A stretch of DNA of 64,000 nucleotides from Halichondria panicea (taxonomy: Eukaryota; Porifera; Demospongiae; Suberitida; Halichondriidae): positions 1,255,001 through 1,319,000 of the forward strand of contig NC_087392.1 in the NCBI RefSeq assembly GCF_963675165.1. Reading direction: 5' to 3'. Every line of letters begins with the position of its first letter. Position 1 is the first letter of the stretch. Position numbers and translations under genes: made by a program. Shown piece by piece: positions 48,895 to 63,082 of this stretch. The notes beneath the pieces are model-generated. The model searched no databases. It saw nothing but the letters and a program-made list of their open reading frames with translations, and was not told where the DNA came from.

Positions 48895-51800
48895 TGTGGG
48901 GTGGGGGTGGAAAGGGTGTATAGGTGGGTGAAGCATAAGGGGAATTCTTGCAACTACGTATGTATACATAATTATGGGACAGCTGTAGACTGTACATTGT
49001 TGATGCTTTTTACGTCAATTATTGTGTTGCAGACATAGACTTGTGTGCATCCGACCTACACTTCTGTGGAAAGCACTCGGATTGTGTTTACACAGGTAAG
49101 TGCATGTAGTTGTAGCTACTGGGGTGCTCATTAAACACTTTGTATAGGACCTGCCAACTACACTTGTGCGTGTCACCATGGCTACCTGAAGCTGGGGCAA
49201 AACTGTGTGGAAAGGTATAAACATTACTGTGAACTTATTAACTCAACTAGCTGTGTCTTCGATCGCAGGTATGTGCAAGGTGATGTTGGAGCAACAGAGG
49301 AGGAGTGGATCTTGTCAGATCAGTTTGACGGGTTTAACTGGGAGGAGGAAGTTCGAGGGAGACCATTTGTGTTCTTCCAAGGCTTGGACTCCCCCGGAGG
49401 TGACTACCTGGTTGTAGAGGGGCGAAGTCTGGAGGAATTGAGGGATGTGTGTCTCTCCACTCGACACTGTCTGGCCTTCAACACTAACGGCATTCTCAAG
49501 GACTCTCTGCGGCCACCTAATGTGTGGGGCAGGTGGGCAGGGCCTCAATACCCCCAACACGGACTCTATGTCTTAGGTGAGACTAGCTAGGCAAATTCAG
49601 TGCATGGAACCATACATAGATAATAGAGCACAGAAATGTCTCTATTATCTATGATGGAACTTACAAAATAGTACACTAATCTCTCACTTGCATGTACCGT
49701 TGCTATCCGCTTACACGAACACACACACACTCTCTCACATACTTTTGTATACATTCTCATATTTCTACAAAAACGTACATTGTTCTGAGACATTGTGAGA
49801 GATTGCTCACACACCATTCACTCTCTCCCTCTACACAGATATCGACTATTGTAGCTTGAATTTGGAGCAATGTCCCCCTCACTCGCTCTGCCTGAGGCAC
49901 TCTCCTGGTAACTACAGCTGTACCTGCACACCTCCCTGGATCCCCACCCATGACCACAGCTGTACTATTGACCTCGTACACATTATACTGTCAACTGATT
50001 CGGAACAACTCCCCGGACTGATCAGTGTCATCAACTCCACCTTAAACCATACCCAACACTCGGAGCAAATTGTATTTCATATCGTATTCATTGGAGAGCG
50101 ATTCGTGATTGAATCCTATCTGAGTTGCTATGGCTACAGCGACCACCCACAGATTGACATCACCATATTCAATGCTAGCCTGATAACAGAGCCTATTAAG
50201 GTGTACTCAAAAATCAGCCACGTTGGACACCTAGCCAGTACCGGAAATTTTGCAAGGTTCTACTTTCATCTCCTCTTTCCGGAGCTGAGTCGTGCAGTGT
50301 ACCTGGATGTGGACACGGTTGTGTTAGGGGACATGGCGGAGGTTTGGAGCACGCTACAGACAACAAACACACTCTTGGTGGCTGCTCCAAGGTTAGCATG
50401 ATGTTGAGTTGTGTCAGTAGACTTCTTAAACTGTATCTCTAAACAGTGAAATTGTTCCCTTATTGTATTATGTTTTTAAAACTCTAAAATTGTTCTGTAG
50501 AATCTCACCGACATATGGAGATATGTTGTCTGTACATGTCAAGACATTGTTTAGGGAACGGTTGGTTATTTATGGTCTATTTTGAAAGCTACAATCAAAT
50601 TATTATTGTTTCACAGATACCAGAGGGAATTCAGATCTGATGATGTTACTTTCAATGCTGGCGTATACGGAGTTAACCTTGACCTTTGGCGAGAGAATCG
50701 TATCCATGACGAAGTAGCGTATTGGATGAACCAGGTATAACAATAATAATTATGTTCATTTGTTATTTTTACCACAATGCCACGTACGCCACCCATACAC
50801 CCACACACATTGTCTAACACCCCCTCCCCCCCACTCACACACAGCAAGCTAAAGCTCCACTGTGGAAGTATGGAACACAGCCAATCATGTTGCTAGTGGC
50901 TCACAGACAATGGGGACACCTGGACCCACACTGGAATGTTAATGGTGACTCTAGCTATTGCCATAGTATCATTATCAGTGAGTTACTGCATGATCTCTGC
51001 AGGACTGGGCTGGAACACGAAGATGAGCAGACGCGATGTGGATGAGGCAAAACTACTTCATTGGAGTGGGAAAGGTTCATGAATTCATTTTTCTTTGCAT
51101 GCAAATTACTCACTATGCAGCTAAGAGCTAATTACAGTTTAAATAGTGGCTAATTCTGATATGTTGTGTCCATGCAGGAAAACCATGGCTACCCAATGGA
51201 CTATACAAAGATTTGTGGCATGCACACAATCCTCCGTCGTGCAGTGGGCACGGTCAATGCATCACCATGGAGACAGGCATCTATACGTGCCGTTGTGACA
51301 ATGGCCATATAGGAGAACTTTGCAGCCAACAAAACTGACCAATTTATACTGTAGCTGTATTCACAAATTAAAACAAAATTTAATCATCAATGAAAGCACC
51401 ACATGTCTAGCGCCTGGTGAGATGCCTAAGCTACATAACATAAAGCTACTATTTAATAGCTTTTATACATTAATTATTGCTGCATGCAGGCAGAATCACA
51501 GGTAGCCAGCCTCCTTCAATTCACAAGGCCTCAGTTTAGTGCTGCCTGGAATCGAAGCTAAATCGGAGACTCAAGGAGTGGGTAATGATCGGCCTTGTTA
51601 AAAACGATCTATGCCAAAAGTTCAAGTCTTGCATGTAGTTGGGCGGAGTCCAACCAACGAAGATGAGCGCAGCGTTGGTTTTAGCCTCGATTCCAGGCCG
51701 CAAAGAGAAAGGTGGAATCGAGGCTACGTTGGTTGGATTCGGCTCGCACAGCCAGCCCCGGATGTTTTCTATTTGAATGCTAGGTCGATAACTCGGGGCT

Positions 51801-51943
51801 GGTGCGAGGCTAATTCGTTTTTTTTTTTTTTTTTTGAAGTTTTATATAAGCAACTAGCTATCAATGCATGTAAGCTATCAATGCATGTATATATATATAC
51901 ATGTAAATAATTATTGTTATTGAGAGTTGCTGCTAGTTCAGCT

Positions 51944-52557
51944 TCAGTTCAGTGGCACTCGGCCCTCTTGGCATGCCAGGTCCATTGTGTCGATGGATGT
52001 TATTGGATGGTGAATGCTTGATCTTGCACCTCTTAGGCACATTGTAGCTGAGTGTAGTAGAGAATAACTCAGTTTGCATCTGATCCAATGGATTATCTTA
52101 CTGTATGTCTTGTTTTGTTTCTGAGCTGTCATTGAGGCTATTCTTTTGTAGACTACATTTGCAATTGGGCCCATTCCTCCTGATGTTGAGAAGACAAGGG
52201 GGGAGAAGGATCCATGCTCCACTTCTCTTATACTCCACTTCTCTTATATGTTCATCGTATGCTCTTTTCTTCTCTAGTTCGTTCTTCTTGTAGCATTGAC
52301 TGAGGGAGGTATGTCGATGACTCTGCGCGAAAGGGCTGAACACCCTTATGTCAAAAAATGCGCGGTTCCGATCTCTTCCCCAGAAATTATCTGCTGCAAT
52401 ATCTAGGCGGGCTCCTTCCTCTCTGTTTGCCGTTCTAAGTCTGAGTTGTTCTCCTGAGAGAGGTTGGAGTGGTGGTTCAGTTCCAACGTTGTGGCAAACT
52501 TCAGTGAGGAAACCCGCTGTAATGTCCCTCAGTTCGTTGGTTGCAAAATTGAGTTAA
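51944..52557 (-). pseudogene. decayed mobile-element-type ORF, second copy
   Basis: Duplicate of the fragment at 43058-43671 with the same frame break, so the damage predates the duplication. Confidence 0.55.
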
Positions 52558-53080
52558 GCCTGTGGGTAAAAAATAAATGTGGATAAGTACAGTGGCTGTG
52601 ACGTAACATAATGTGAGGACTACTTATTGATTTACACAATAGATTTACCATTGAAAGCACTATCCATTAATACACACTCAAGCAACAAGTCCCTCGGATC
52701 GGATACACACAAGTCCCTCGGATTGTAAACACATTCAGGCCACATAGTTCTCGGATCAGATACCACGTACTTACTCTGTGACCAATTTTTGGCAAATGTC
52801 ACAACAATACTTCCTTCCAGAGAGAATGGCACTGAACGTCGAACAGACACACCAACACTTTGAAGATGGCTTCACTCAGAGAAACAAGAGGAGAAATCAC
52901 CATCACAACACTTCTTTCAGAGAGAGGTGCACTGGTACATGGTCCTGTCAAGCTTCACATCAATCAAGAAAGGGAGTGTCTGGAAAGCAGATGGACTTGC
53001 TCTGGGACTTGCCATAGCCGGTCGGTACGGTACCCACATAAAACACCAGCGTACAGACTAGACTATGGTAGGGTGGTTAT

Positions 53081-53855
53081 TAAACCATAGATTGAAAAGG
53101 AAGGGGATTGGAAACGACCAGGCCTCCCTGTGTAAATGGTTGAAACACTCCGCGTTATGATTTCGCGATCGCGATTATTTTTGTTTTGACCGTACTCTGG
53201 TTGTATTTCAACTGTTTCTAGCTCTCCTATCCACTAGCGATCACTCAAAGGCTGGGAGGTTACTCTAGAGAAGTAAGTTTACACCACTGACAAGCTCTAA
53301 CTTGTCTAAGTCCGCTGTCTTTACTCTGTTTTTAGTTTTTGTTGAGTATAGCTTGAATTACTCCATGTCAACTTTTCTCTTTCCCTGCTGCGAAGCCTAA
53401 ACAGCAAAATACATTGCTTGACTTGGTTATTATGTATCTAAGTGCTATATAGAATGGTTTCATGCCATGGATAAGCTTTACTGTTCATAAACGTTTGCAG
53501 TATAGTCCTTCAAACTGCTTTAGTATACTTTTAGACACACCACGGGCCTTGACCTCTCACGACTTCATAGTAAGGGCTATTCCTTCTTTTATAGCATGTA
53601 TTTAGTGGTTGCGTTGCTTAGTCGACCTTTTAGAGCTATATTCTCTTTACTTTTTAGAATATTCAACATTAAAAGTGATCAATTTCACCATTTCTATTTC
53701 TTTATGTACAGCACATTGTATGGCAGCCAAGACAGGTAATGAGCATGCTGACTATAAAATAATCCCTTTGTAGTTTTAGCCACGCCCTATAACGCGGAGT
53801 GTTTCACGCAAACATTTTCGTTTCCAATCCCCTTCCTTTTCAATCTATGATTAAA
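53081..53855. mobile_element. 775-bp TIR element, second copy
   Basis: Duplicate of 44195-44969, carried by the tandem duplication rather than by transposition. Confidence 0.75.
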
Positions 53856-54980
53856 CGAAGAGTGACATAATTATTTGCGCGAGTCCCCACTCGCAGAAAA
53901 TGCTCATTAAAACACTTGCGAATACATAGAAAAGAATGGACGAGTGCATGATTAATTTCACAGGAATTGAAAACACAAACAAATCTACCTGTCACCGGTA
54001 GGTATGCAGAATAGCTCACAGTTTAAAGACTAAATCGTTTTGCTTGCCTACTGCTAACTGCAGCAAGATCTGGTGCTCAGTAGGTATATATATACAATCT
54101 CAGCCTATCTGAGTCTGAGATAGAAAGGGTGCTTGAGTACCATGAGCCCCCCTGGCTGCGCTCCTGCTGACTGGCCTCTCCCGACCTCCAAGCTGCTTAT
54201 CCTGCTATGTGTGCCTTCCTGTGTCCTAGTGTGCACTCTCCTGGGCTTGCATTCTACACAGACTGGTAAGTTTGACTGGGAAACCACAAGTGTGCCTGCA
54301 TGCACACACATTGCAATGCAGTGTTGGTTATTGTTATAATTTGCCACTGAGCTTCTCCCATACACATGCATACGTAACAAGAATATCCACTGCAGATTTC
54401 ATTCGTCCCAAGGTTTACTGCACCCCTATCCCCACGCACACACTCATCACACACCCCCACTCTCAGCGGGTTGTCCTTGTAACGGGCGCTGCCGGATTTA
54501 TTGGCTACCACGTCAGCCGAGCCCTGGTTGACAACTGGAAGGCCACTGTAGTCGGTCTAGACCTATTCACAGACTATTACGACCCTCAACTCAAGCATGA
54601 CCGTGCAAACGAGCTAATCAAGATAGGGGTCACTATTCACCGGGGCGATGTCTGCGATACTCAACTTTTACTGCATCTGTTTGAGAGATACCAGTTCACA
54701 GACGTCATCCACCTTGCAGCTCAAGCAGGGGTCAGACACTCACTCAAGGACCCGGTCAGTTACGTGCGCAACAATATCCAGTGCTTTCAAGTTTAACTGG
54801 ACACCCTGAAGCAATTCAATGTAAGTCACTAGTGAGTGTGTGTATTTTGATATACCAACAGTCTTATTGGTACAAACTGAATTAGTACAAACTGAGATTC
54901 CCTGGAATGAAGCAATAATAATTATAGTTGGCATAAACATGCAGTAATTCTATACTGATAACTGCATGACTGTACACTAA

Positions 54981-55596
<616 letters not shown>

Positions 55597-56896
55597 TTTG
55601 ATGCCTGTTGCTAATTCTAAGAACCAAAATTTGAGGTTAATGTTTGTTGTATGCTTGCTTCAGTTTAACCACATAGAAGAACCCACATTCCCCAATCCCA
55701 CTATCAACTACATGTACCACAAAACCTGACCCAGACAATACAGGGTTGTACTTTATACCTAAGCCCCCCTCAGAAGTTTTCTTTTAAAAGCCAACTTGAA
55801 GTATCACAGCAACCAATATCAAGTCCAAGTTAGAAGATAAGTCTTATAATTTATGTCAGCTTGACCTCAACATTTTACAGCTTTACAATAATTATTCAGC
55901 ATGGCCCCAATGTGAATAGATGTACAATAACTATTGGGTGTTATATAGCACTGTAGTTGCATGTGTATGTGACTGAATGCAACAGATGAATGGGGAGAGT
56001 TGGTGCACCATTAAAGACTCTTTAACCCATCATTCTCGGCTCTCCAGGCCGAGCATCTGTGTGCTTTTCTGTTTCTGTCTGTTTCTGTGTTGTGTGTACC
56101 TTTAGTCAATTAAAGAAATCAGATCAGCATGACCACCCCCCAGTAACATACATGTGTACATAGATAACTAATTATGAGTACAGTACTGTAATCTATAAAT
56201 ATAGTAGAATGTGTAATAATGTAAAGTAATACTAAGGATAAAGAAAAGGCACAGCGCTGACAGCATTTTTCTTAAAAAAGCACAGAAAGACACATACATG
56301 TAACAGGTCAAATTCTATCAATTACTACATCTACATGTACATATAATTACCCAAACCCCCCCCCCCTGGCCTCCCTTGAGAGTAGTTAAAACCAGCAGAT
56401 TAGACCCAAAAAACACAATTCATGCAAGTAAAGACTAGATCACAAGAGTTGAAGGTAATAAAGTACAAATAAATAAAACTACATATTAGTATAATAATAG
56501 TTAGAAGCATGAATATAAATAATAGCTAGCTAGCTTACCAGCTTGAAATTAGTTATTCCTGCAACCATTCATGTCTCATAAGTTTAATTTGTAAATGCAT
56601 TATAAGGAAATAGGAGAGGTGGTTACCCAATTCTACGGTCAGATAAGGCAGTTCCTCGCAATTTATTTTTTCGTTTCAACCCCTCCAACACACACGTGCT
56701 CCTCGAGTACGGGGCTGAGTCTGTGGCGTTGGGTCTATGCCCTCTGGCATTGCGCCTTATGTGGCTGGGCCTCTCGTTTCGGGCTCAGTCGAGGAATCTG
56801 GTTTCGATATGAAGTCACTGCCCTTAGTTTATGTGGTCCACTTCTCACAACCCTAGGTTATTTAACTGAAATTTATTTAACTGAAAACCAATTAAT

Positions 56897-57568
56897 TTGA
56901 AGAGACTGAATGGCTACTTGAATATCGGCTATATACATACTGAATTTCAACACTTAAATGTTTTCACAGCCATGAATAAACAAGCTAAAGAATTCCTAAA
57001 AGCCAAATCGGCTCAGTATCAGAAACTTCGCTCAGCTGTCTCTATCCTAGAGGAAAACATTCAAAGGCAAAACCAACTGAAATTAGGAGCGATCCCGGAA
57101 GAATTCATACCGAAACCTAACTTAACCTGCGAAAACGACACTTTCCATCAACAATTTCTATCAGAATACTCCCACATCTTCACAAAATATCTAGAAGCAG
57201 TAATAACCAGCAACAACCAGAGTTTGGCCCAAACAAAGACGGCACTAGAATCTCTTGTGAATGACACAGAACGAGATTTACTTAAATTTGAAATACGTGA
57301 CACAGATATCCAAATACAATACAGAAAATTCCTAAAAGAAAACAAGATCCACGGACACGTCCCCACACCTGAGTTGCAAATCAGACTAAATAAAAAACAT
57401 CGGCCGCCAAGGCTTTCTCTCGGTGCGAAACGCAATACTCGCAGAAAACGGTGTAGAGAAATGTCTCAACACCCAATAGCCCAAAAAATTCCCAAAACAT
57501 CACAAACTCCTTTTTTATGGGAAGGCCCCCAACCGAAACACAACCCACCAGGTGCGTCCACAATCTGA
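56897..57568 (+). CDS. N-terminal ORF of the Penelope-like element
   Basis: 223 aa, rich in Lys, Gln and Glu, with a helical N-terminal half and a basic stretch (KRNTRRKRCREMSQ). It overlaps the reverse-transcriptase frame in a different phase. It may be the N-terminal extension of the same polyprotein, separated by a frame change. Without relatives to align, a distinct ORF1 cannot be excluded. Confidence 0.5.
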   Translation: MKRLNGYLNIGYIHTEFQHLNVFTAMNKQAKEFLKAKSAQYQKLRSAVSILEENIQRQNQLKLGAIPEEFIPKPNLTCENDTFHQQFLSEYSHIFTKYLEAVITSNNQSLAQTKTALESLVNDTERDLLKFEIRDTDIQIQYRKFLKENKIHGHVPTPELQIRLNKKHRPPRLSLGAKRNTRRKRCREMSQHPIAQKIPKTSQTPFLWEGPQPKHNPPGASTI

Positions 57569-59601
57569 GCTCACTCACCCTCACCACTGCCGAATCACAA
57601 TTACTAAATAAAGGCCTAAGCTTCGCACTCACCAAAAACTTATGTAGTACGGAACCCAAATTACAACTGTTACGAGAGTTTAACGAATACTCAAAGTCAC
57701 TTAGAAGAATATACACTAACTCTATATATTATCGCACGCCGAAACCAGTAAAAAGTGGTATACCCACAACGACAGAAAAAGTACATAGACCAATGCGATT
57801 CCTACCAACAACCACATACTCTTCTTTTAATGATACATACAATAGTGGATACAGAAATGTCGAACAATACATTTCCGTCACAAAAGATAATATCAATGAC
57901 CAGTTACACGAAATCTTCAAGCCCAAAACAAATGTCACACTCGCAGAATCTTTAGCACTACAAAAATTCAAAAAACAAAAAAATCGAGTCACCATTAAGC
58001 CAGCAGATAAGAACTTAGGCGTAGTTATAATGGACACCACAGACTACGTCCAACAATGCCTCCTAATCTTACTAGACGATAAGGTATATAAAAGAACCGC
58101 CGAGTATCCCACCACCAAAATCACCAACCAACTCCAAGAAGTTCTGTCAAAATACCATACCACACTCACTAGTACCGATAAGCGGCTAAAACGATTCGTT
58201 CTCCCCAATAAAGACATTTTCCAAATTCCACAATTTTACGGCATTCCGAAAATTCATAAACAATTCAAAAAACTGCCACCAGTCAGACCCATAGTTGCAA
58301 ACTGTAATTCTCCACTAACGCCAGCTAGTAAGCTCTTAGATCATGTGCTTCAACCCCTAGCTCAAACGTACGAAGATTACCTACAAAATTCCGCTTGTTT
58401 GTCACTAATTCTAGAAGACTTACAAATTCCCGACAATGCGCTATTAGTAGCAATTGACGTCGACTCATTGTATCCCTCCATTCCTCAAGAGGAATGTCTG
58501 CAGATAATATACACCGAAATGTTAAGTCATAGGTACACGTTGCTGCTAGACCCAAATCTAATCATCCAACTTCTACAAATATGCGTTAATCACAATTATT
58601 TCGAGTTTGGACCAGTTACATTCCAACAAATACAAGGTACAGCAATGGGAGCCCCGTTCTCACCCACCATCGCTAACATATTCATGTCGGTAATCATCAG
58701 AAGATTTTTAGAAAAACAACCAGCTAAACCTCTCCTGATTAAAAGATACATAGATGACATTTTTATAGTGTGGCAGCATGATGAAAACTCACTAATCAGC
58801 TTCCTATCCGAACTCAATATATCCCACCAAAAATTAAGTTACAAATACTCCTACTCATCTCAACAAGTCTCGTTTCTAGATATGACAATTTACAAAGGTC
58901 CCCACTTCCACAAATCTCGAAAACTAGACACAAAAACCTTCCAAAAACAACAAAATCTCTACCAGTACCTACATTATACATCAAACCATCCGAAACACAT
59001 CTTCAAATCCATCATTACCGGAGAATGTACCAGACTTGTGCGCACAAACACCACCATCCAGGAGTTTCAAACCATGACTCAGCTCCTTAGCATACGCCTT
59101 AAAAAACGAGACTATCCCCAAACCCTCATTGACAAAACCATCAATTCCGTGTCATATGAGAGAAGACCTCAGTTACTTCGGAAAATGAAAAAACCTCCTG
59201 CCAGAGTAAGACCACCCATTTTCAAGTGCCTCTCGCCTCCAAATTTCCAATTACTAAAAAGTGTCACACTACAGCACTACAAAGGCTTACTATTACCCAG
59301 TCCCAGAATAATCAATCTGAAACACCAAAATCTCGGTAAAGAACTCGTTAGGGCCAAAATCAGTTTAAACGAAGAACAAACGTTCAGAACTGAAATAACC
59401 TTTGATCAAGTCCACCAACACACAATTACAAGAAGCGTTCCCACTCTCACACAACACACTCGAATAAGTAAGTGTATGAAACCGAGCTGTGCAACATGTC
59501 AACACCTAGTATGTAATAGATTTTTCAGATCATCGAATCAGAAAAAACGTATCCAATCAGACACCAATTTTCCTGCAATTCAAGATATCTCATATATCTA
59601 A
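57517..59601 (+). CDS. reverse transcriptase of the Penelope-like element
   Basis: 694 aa open frame. RT motifs in order: LLVAIDVDSLYPSIP (A), GTAMGAPFSPTIAN (B), RYIDDIFIVW (C, the YxDD box), then SFLDMTIYK. A cysteine-rich linker (CMKPSCATC) precedes the nuclease, as in some PLE clades. The domain is complete and has no internal stop, so the copy is young. Coding for a retrotransposon, not a host function. Confidence 0.88.
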   Translation: MGRPPTETQPTRCVHNLSSLTLTTAESQLLNKGLSFALTKNLCSTEPKLQLLREFNEYSKSLRRIYTNSIYYRTPKPVKSGIPTTTEKVHRPMRFLPTTTYSSFNDTYNSGYRNVEQYISVTKDNINDQLHEIFKPKTNVTLAESLALQKFKKQKNRVTIKPADKNLGVVIMDTTDYVQQCLLILLDDKVYKRTAEYPTTKITNQLQEVLSKYHTTLTSTDKRLKRFVLPNKDIFQIPQFYGIPKIHKQFKKLPPVRPIVANCNSPLTPASKLLDHVLQPLAQTYEDYLQNSACLSLILEDLQIPDNALLVAIDVDSLYPSIPQEECLQIIYTEMLSHRYTLLLDPNLIIQLLQICVNHNYFEFGPVTFQQIQGTAMGAPFSPTIANIFMSVIIRRFLEKQPAKPLLIKRYIDDIFIVWQHDENSLISFLSELNISHQKLSYKYSYSSQQVSFLDMTIYKGPHFHKSRKLDTKTFQKQQNLYQYLHYTSNHPKHIFKSIITGECTRLVRTNTTIQEFQTMTQLLSIRLKKRDYPQTLIDKTINSVSYERRPQLLRKMKKPPARVRPPIFKCLSPPNFQLLKSVTLQHYKGLLLPSPRIINLKHQNLGKELVRAKISLNEEQTFRTEITFDQVHQHTITRSVPTLTQHTRISKCMKPSCATCQHLVCNRFFRSSNQKKRIQSDTNFPAIQDISYI

Positions 59602-59867
59602 TTACATGCTCACATTGCAAGAAACAGTATGTGGGTTACACCACTCAAACGCTTCGAACTAGAATCAATCATCATCGTAGCAATATTTTCAACAAAGTAA
59701 GAACGTATATAAGCAACCACTTCAACTTTACCGATCACTCTGTCAGAAACCTGAAAGTACAGTGTATTGACGCAACAACGTCCTTCACAGAACTCCAAGC
59801 TTTAGAACACTACTGGATAGCTACACTTAGAACAATTATTCCACATGGACTAAATGTATTATCATAA
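59590..59867 (+). CDS. GIY-YIG endonuclease domain of the Penelope-like element
   Basis: Read in the -1 frame relative to the RT. It shows IYLITCSHCKKQYVGYTTQ, the GIY...YIG pair, then LRTRINHH and a downstream LQALEHYWI helix with the metal-binding Glu. It ends HGLNVLS and stop. The RT frame stops within these bases, so RT and nuclease need a frameshift or the copy has a one-base indel. Confidence 0.75.
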
Positions 59868-60055
59868 TGTATCCACGTGTTTTTAATTAAGTCACATGAC
59901 TTGCAGTAAATACACCTCGATCCATTTAAAAAGATAGCTGTGCAAAATCTAAAACAGATACTGAGATTGCGCATGCGCGTACCGTTCCCCATGTAGGGGA
60001 TTGGGACCTTTACCCACAAGGGTGGGGTCCCAATCCCCCACCCTTGTGGGTAAAG

Positions 60056-60057
<2 letters not shown>

Positions 60058-60133
<76 letters not shown>

Positions 60134-60134
60134 C
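60058..60134. repeat. (CA)n between PLE coding block and right pLTR
   Basis: About 75 bp of CA immediately before the right terminal repeat, matching the junction at the left repeat. Confidence 0.9.
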
Positions 60135-61272
60135 TATCTATTTGATGCCTGTTGCTAATTCTAAGAACCAAAATTTGAGGTTAATGTTTGTTGTATGCTT
60201 GCTTCAGTTTAACCACATAGAAGAACCCACATTCCCCAATCCCACTATCAACTACATGTACCACAAAACCTGACCCAGACAATACAGGGTTGTACTTTAT
60301 ACCTAAGCCCCCCTCAGAAGTTTTCTTTTAAAAGCCAACTTGAAGTATCACAGCAACCAATATCAAGTCCAAGTTAGAAGATAAGTCTTATAATTTATGT
60401 CAGCTTGACCTCAACATTTTACAGCTTTACAATAATTATTCAGCATGGGACCTCAACATTTTACAGCTTTACAATAATTATTCAGCATGGCCCCAATGTG
60501 AATAGATGTACAATAACTATTGGGTGTTATATAGCACTGTAGTTGCATGTGTATGTGACTGAATGCAACAGATGAATGGGGAGAGTTGGTGCACCATTAA
60601 AGACTCTTTAACCCATCATTCTCGGCTCTCCAGGCCGAGCATCTGTGTGCTTTTCTGTTTCTGTCTGTTTCTGTGTTGTGTGTACCTTTAGTCAATTAAA
60701 GAAATCAGATCAGCATGACCACCCCCCAGTAACATACATGTGTACATAGATAACTAATTATGAGTACAGTACTGTAATCTATAAATATAGTAGAATGTGT
60801 AATAATGTAAAGTAATACTAAGGATAAAGAAAAGGCACAGCGCTGACAGCATTTTTCTTAAAAAAGCACAGAAAGACACATACATGTAACAGGTCAAATT
60901 CTATCAATTACTACATCTACATGTACATATAATTACCCAAACCCCCCCCCCCTGGCCTCCCTTGAGAGTAGTTAAAACCAGCAGATTAGACCCAAAAAAC
61001 ACAATTCATGCAAGTAAAGACTAGATCACAAGAGTTGAAGGTAATAAAGTACAAATAAATAAAACTACATATTAGTATAATAATAGTTAGAAGCATGAAT
61101 ATAAATAATAGCTAGCTAGCTTACCAGCTTGAAATTAGTTATTCCTGCAACCATTCATGTCTCATAAGTTTAATTTGTAAATGCATTATAAGGAAATAGG
61201 AGAGGTGGTTACCCAATTCTACGGTCAGATAAGGCAGTTCCTCGCAATTTATTTTTTCGTTTCAACCCCTCC

Positions 61273-61476
<204 letters not shown>

Positions 61477-63027
61477 AAACGTCTCTTGTGTATGCATCCT
61501 CCTCTAGTGTCTATGGTCGATCAGCCCCCCTCCCCTTCAGCACTCTCACACCTCCTAATCCTCCATCAAATATCTATGCTGCCTCAAAGCAGACAAACGA
61601 ACTGTTTTCCAAAACCTACTGCTCTCAATACGGCATCCAATCAATTGGGCTACGATTTTTCACTGTGTACGGACCCTGGGGAAGACCAGACATGGCTGTG
61701 TACAAGTTTACTGACAGCATTATCAACAAAAGACCTATACCAATGTTTACAGCATCGCAAGCACTAGAGAGAGATTTCACATTTGTTGACGACATAGTGG
61801 GTGTGATTCTGGCAGCCCTAGACCACGCCCCCCAGTGTTGTGGGGAGGTGTACAATGCTGGTCTCGGAGAGCCAGAGAGTCTGTCCACACTAGTGAGGCT
61901 GCTGGAGGAGGAGCTCAATTCAACAGCAGACACAGTGAGTGAAACTGATCAATTCATTGCTTAATTCATTGCACAAGCTTTTCATGCCTGCATGGCTAAT
62001 CACAATCTCGCAAATGTTGTCTCAGATTCTGTATCAGTGTTCACTTTGTGGCTACACTGTATTGCAGGATCCGTCTCCTTTGTTATCATGTGACATGCAT
62101 ATGACCTGGGCGGACATGGAGGAAACAAAGAGAGTCTTGGGGTACACACCTCGTGTCAAATTGAGGGACGGTCTTCGAGAATTCATAGCGTGGTACAAGC
62201 ACTATCACTCTCAGAATAAAACCAGTGAAAGATTGAAGTGAGTGTTGTTTTTGCAGTGACAATCTCTGTAGATTGATTTGTATAGAAACAGGAGTAGATT
62301 CTGGTTGAAATTATCGTGTGTGTGCATTTACTTGTACGTAATAGTTATGTAATTGTTAATGTTGATTGTTGATACTAACTTGTAGGTGTACAGATTACGT
62401 GACAATTAGCGCTATTACCACTTCAACTCTTTAATGTGTGGGGTTGTGTTTGCAGGGAGTTGTATGGGGAAGGGGAAGTTATTGCTACGATGGCAAAGGG
62501 AAGGCTGGAGCAAAGAATCAGAGAGTACAATGACAGAATCAATGGTCTTAAACAAAGGTTAGAGAGCTGACAGTGCCTATAGATATTCCTCCAATGTTCA
62601 GGTATTATCAGTATGCGAAAGATCGTGACATTCCATTACCTGTCCTTACAAAGAAGAGATTCATCTTCTACCCAGGTAAAGTATTTTCACCCAGTGCTCT
62701 ATTATCACATCATGCAATGTGCTATCATGCTTGTGTAGGTAAGGAGTCACCTGGACACACTGTGATCAAGGCCCCTAGTTACAGAGGCAACCTGAAGGTA
62801 TTCACTCAGTGTAATTATCCACTTGGCAATGGCATTTGAGAACAATCAAATGGTTGCAGCTTTTGGAGGAGCGTTGCCTGGCTACAGAGCAGTGTATAGC
62901 ATTCACTAGTTCTGGGGAGTTTAAGAACCGACTGACTCCCATGAATAAGTGGGTGGCTACACCACAAGAGGATGGGATGTATGTGGCAGGTGAGTGAATA
63001 GGTGTTTGCACGCATTGTGTGGGTGTG

Positions 63028-63082
63028 TAGCCTCGAGACCAGGCCGTTCGTTGTCTGAAAGAACGGCCTGGTCTCGAGGCTA
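63028..63082. repeat. 55-bp perfect hairpin in intron 8 of copy C
   Basis: Same hairpin and position as in copy B (48840-48894). Confidence 0.85.

Larger units (their letters stand above)
45256..51338 (+). pseudogene. epimerase-GT8 fusion, copy B, disrupted by a hAT element
   Basis: Exons: 45256-45379, 45510-45934, 46183-46234 interrupted and resumed 47332-47743, 47877-48046, 48265-48366, 48411-48484, 48548-48606, 48672-48801, 49033-49095, 49148-49214, 49269-49576, 49839-50391, 50617-50734, 50845-50944, 51003-51074, 51178-51338. All splice sites match copy A. The first exon differs: it begins MSPPGCAPADWP and is six residues longer. A 1.1-kb transposon in exon 3 introduces a stop just inside the insert, upstream of the YxxxK catalytic pair, so no active epimerase can be made. 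The GT8 half is still open. From exon 12 on it is identical, as far as I can see, to copy A. Confidence 0.82.
51339..54141. other. spacer between fusion copies B and C
   Basis: Near-identical to 42454-45255, offset 8885-8886 bp. Single differences seen include one T in the poly-T run near 51830 and single-base changes near 52500 and 53247. It contains the same repeats and no gene. Confidence 0.85.
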
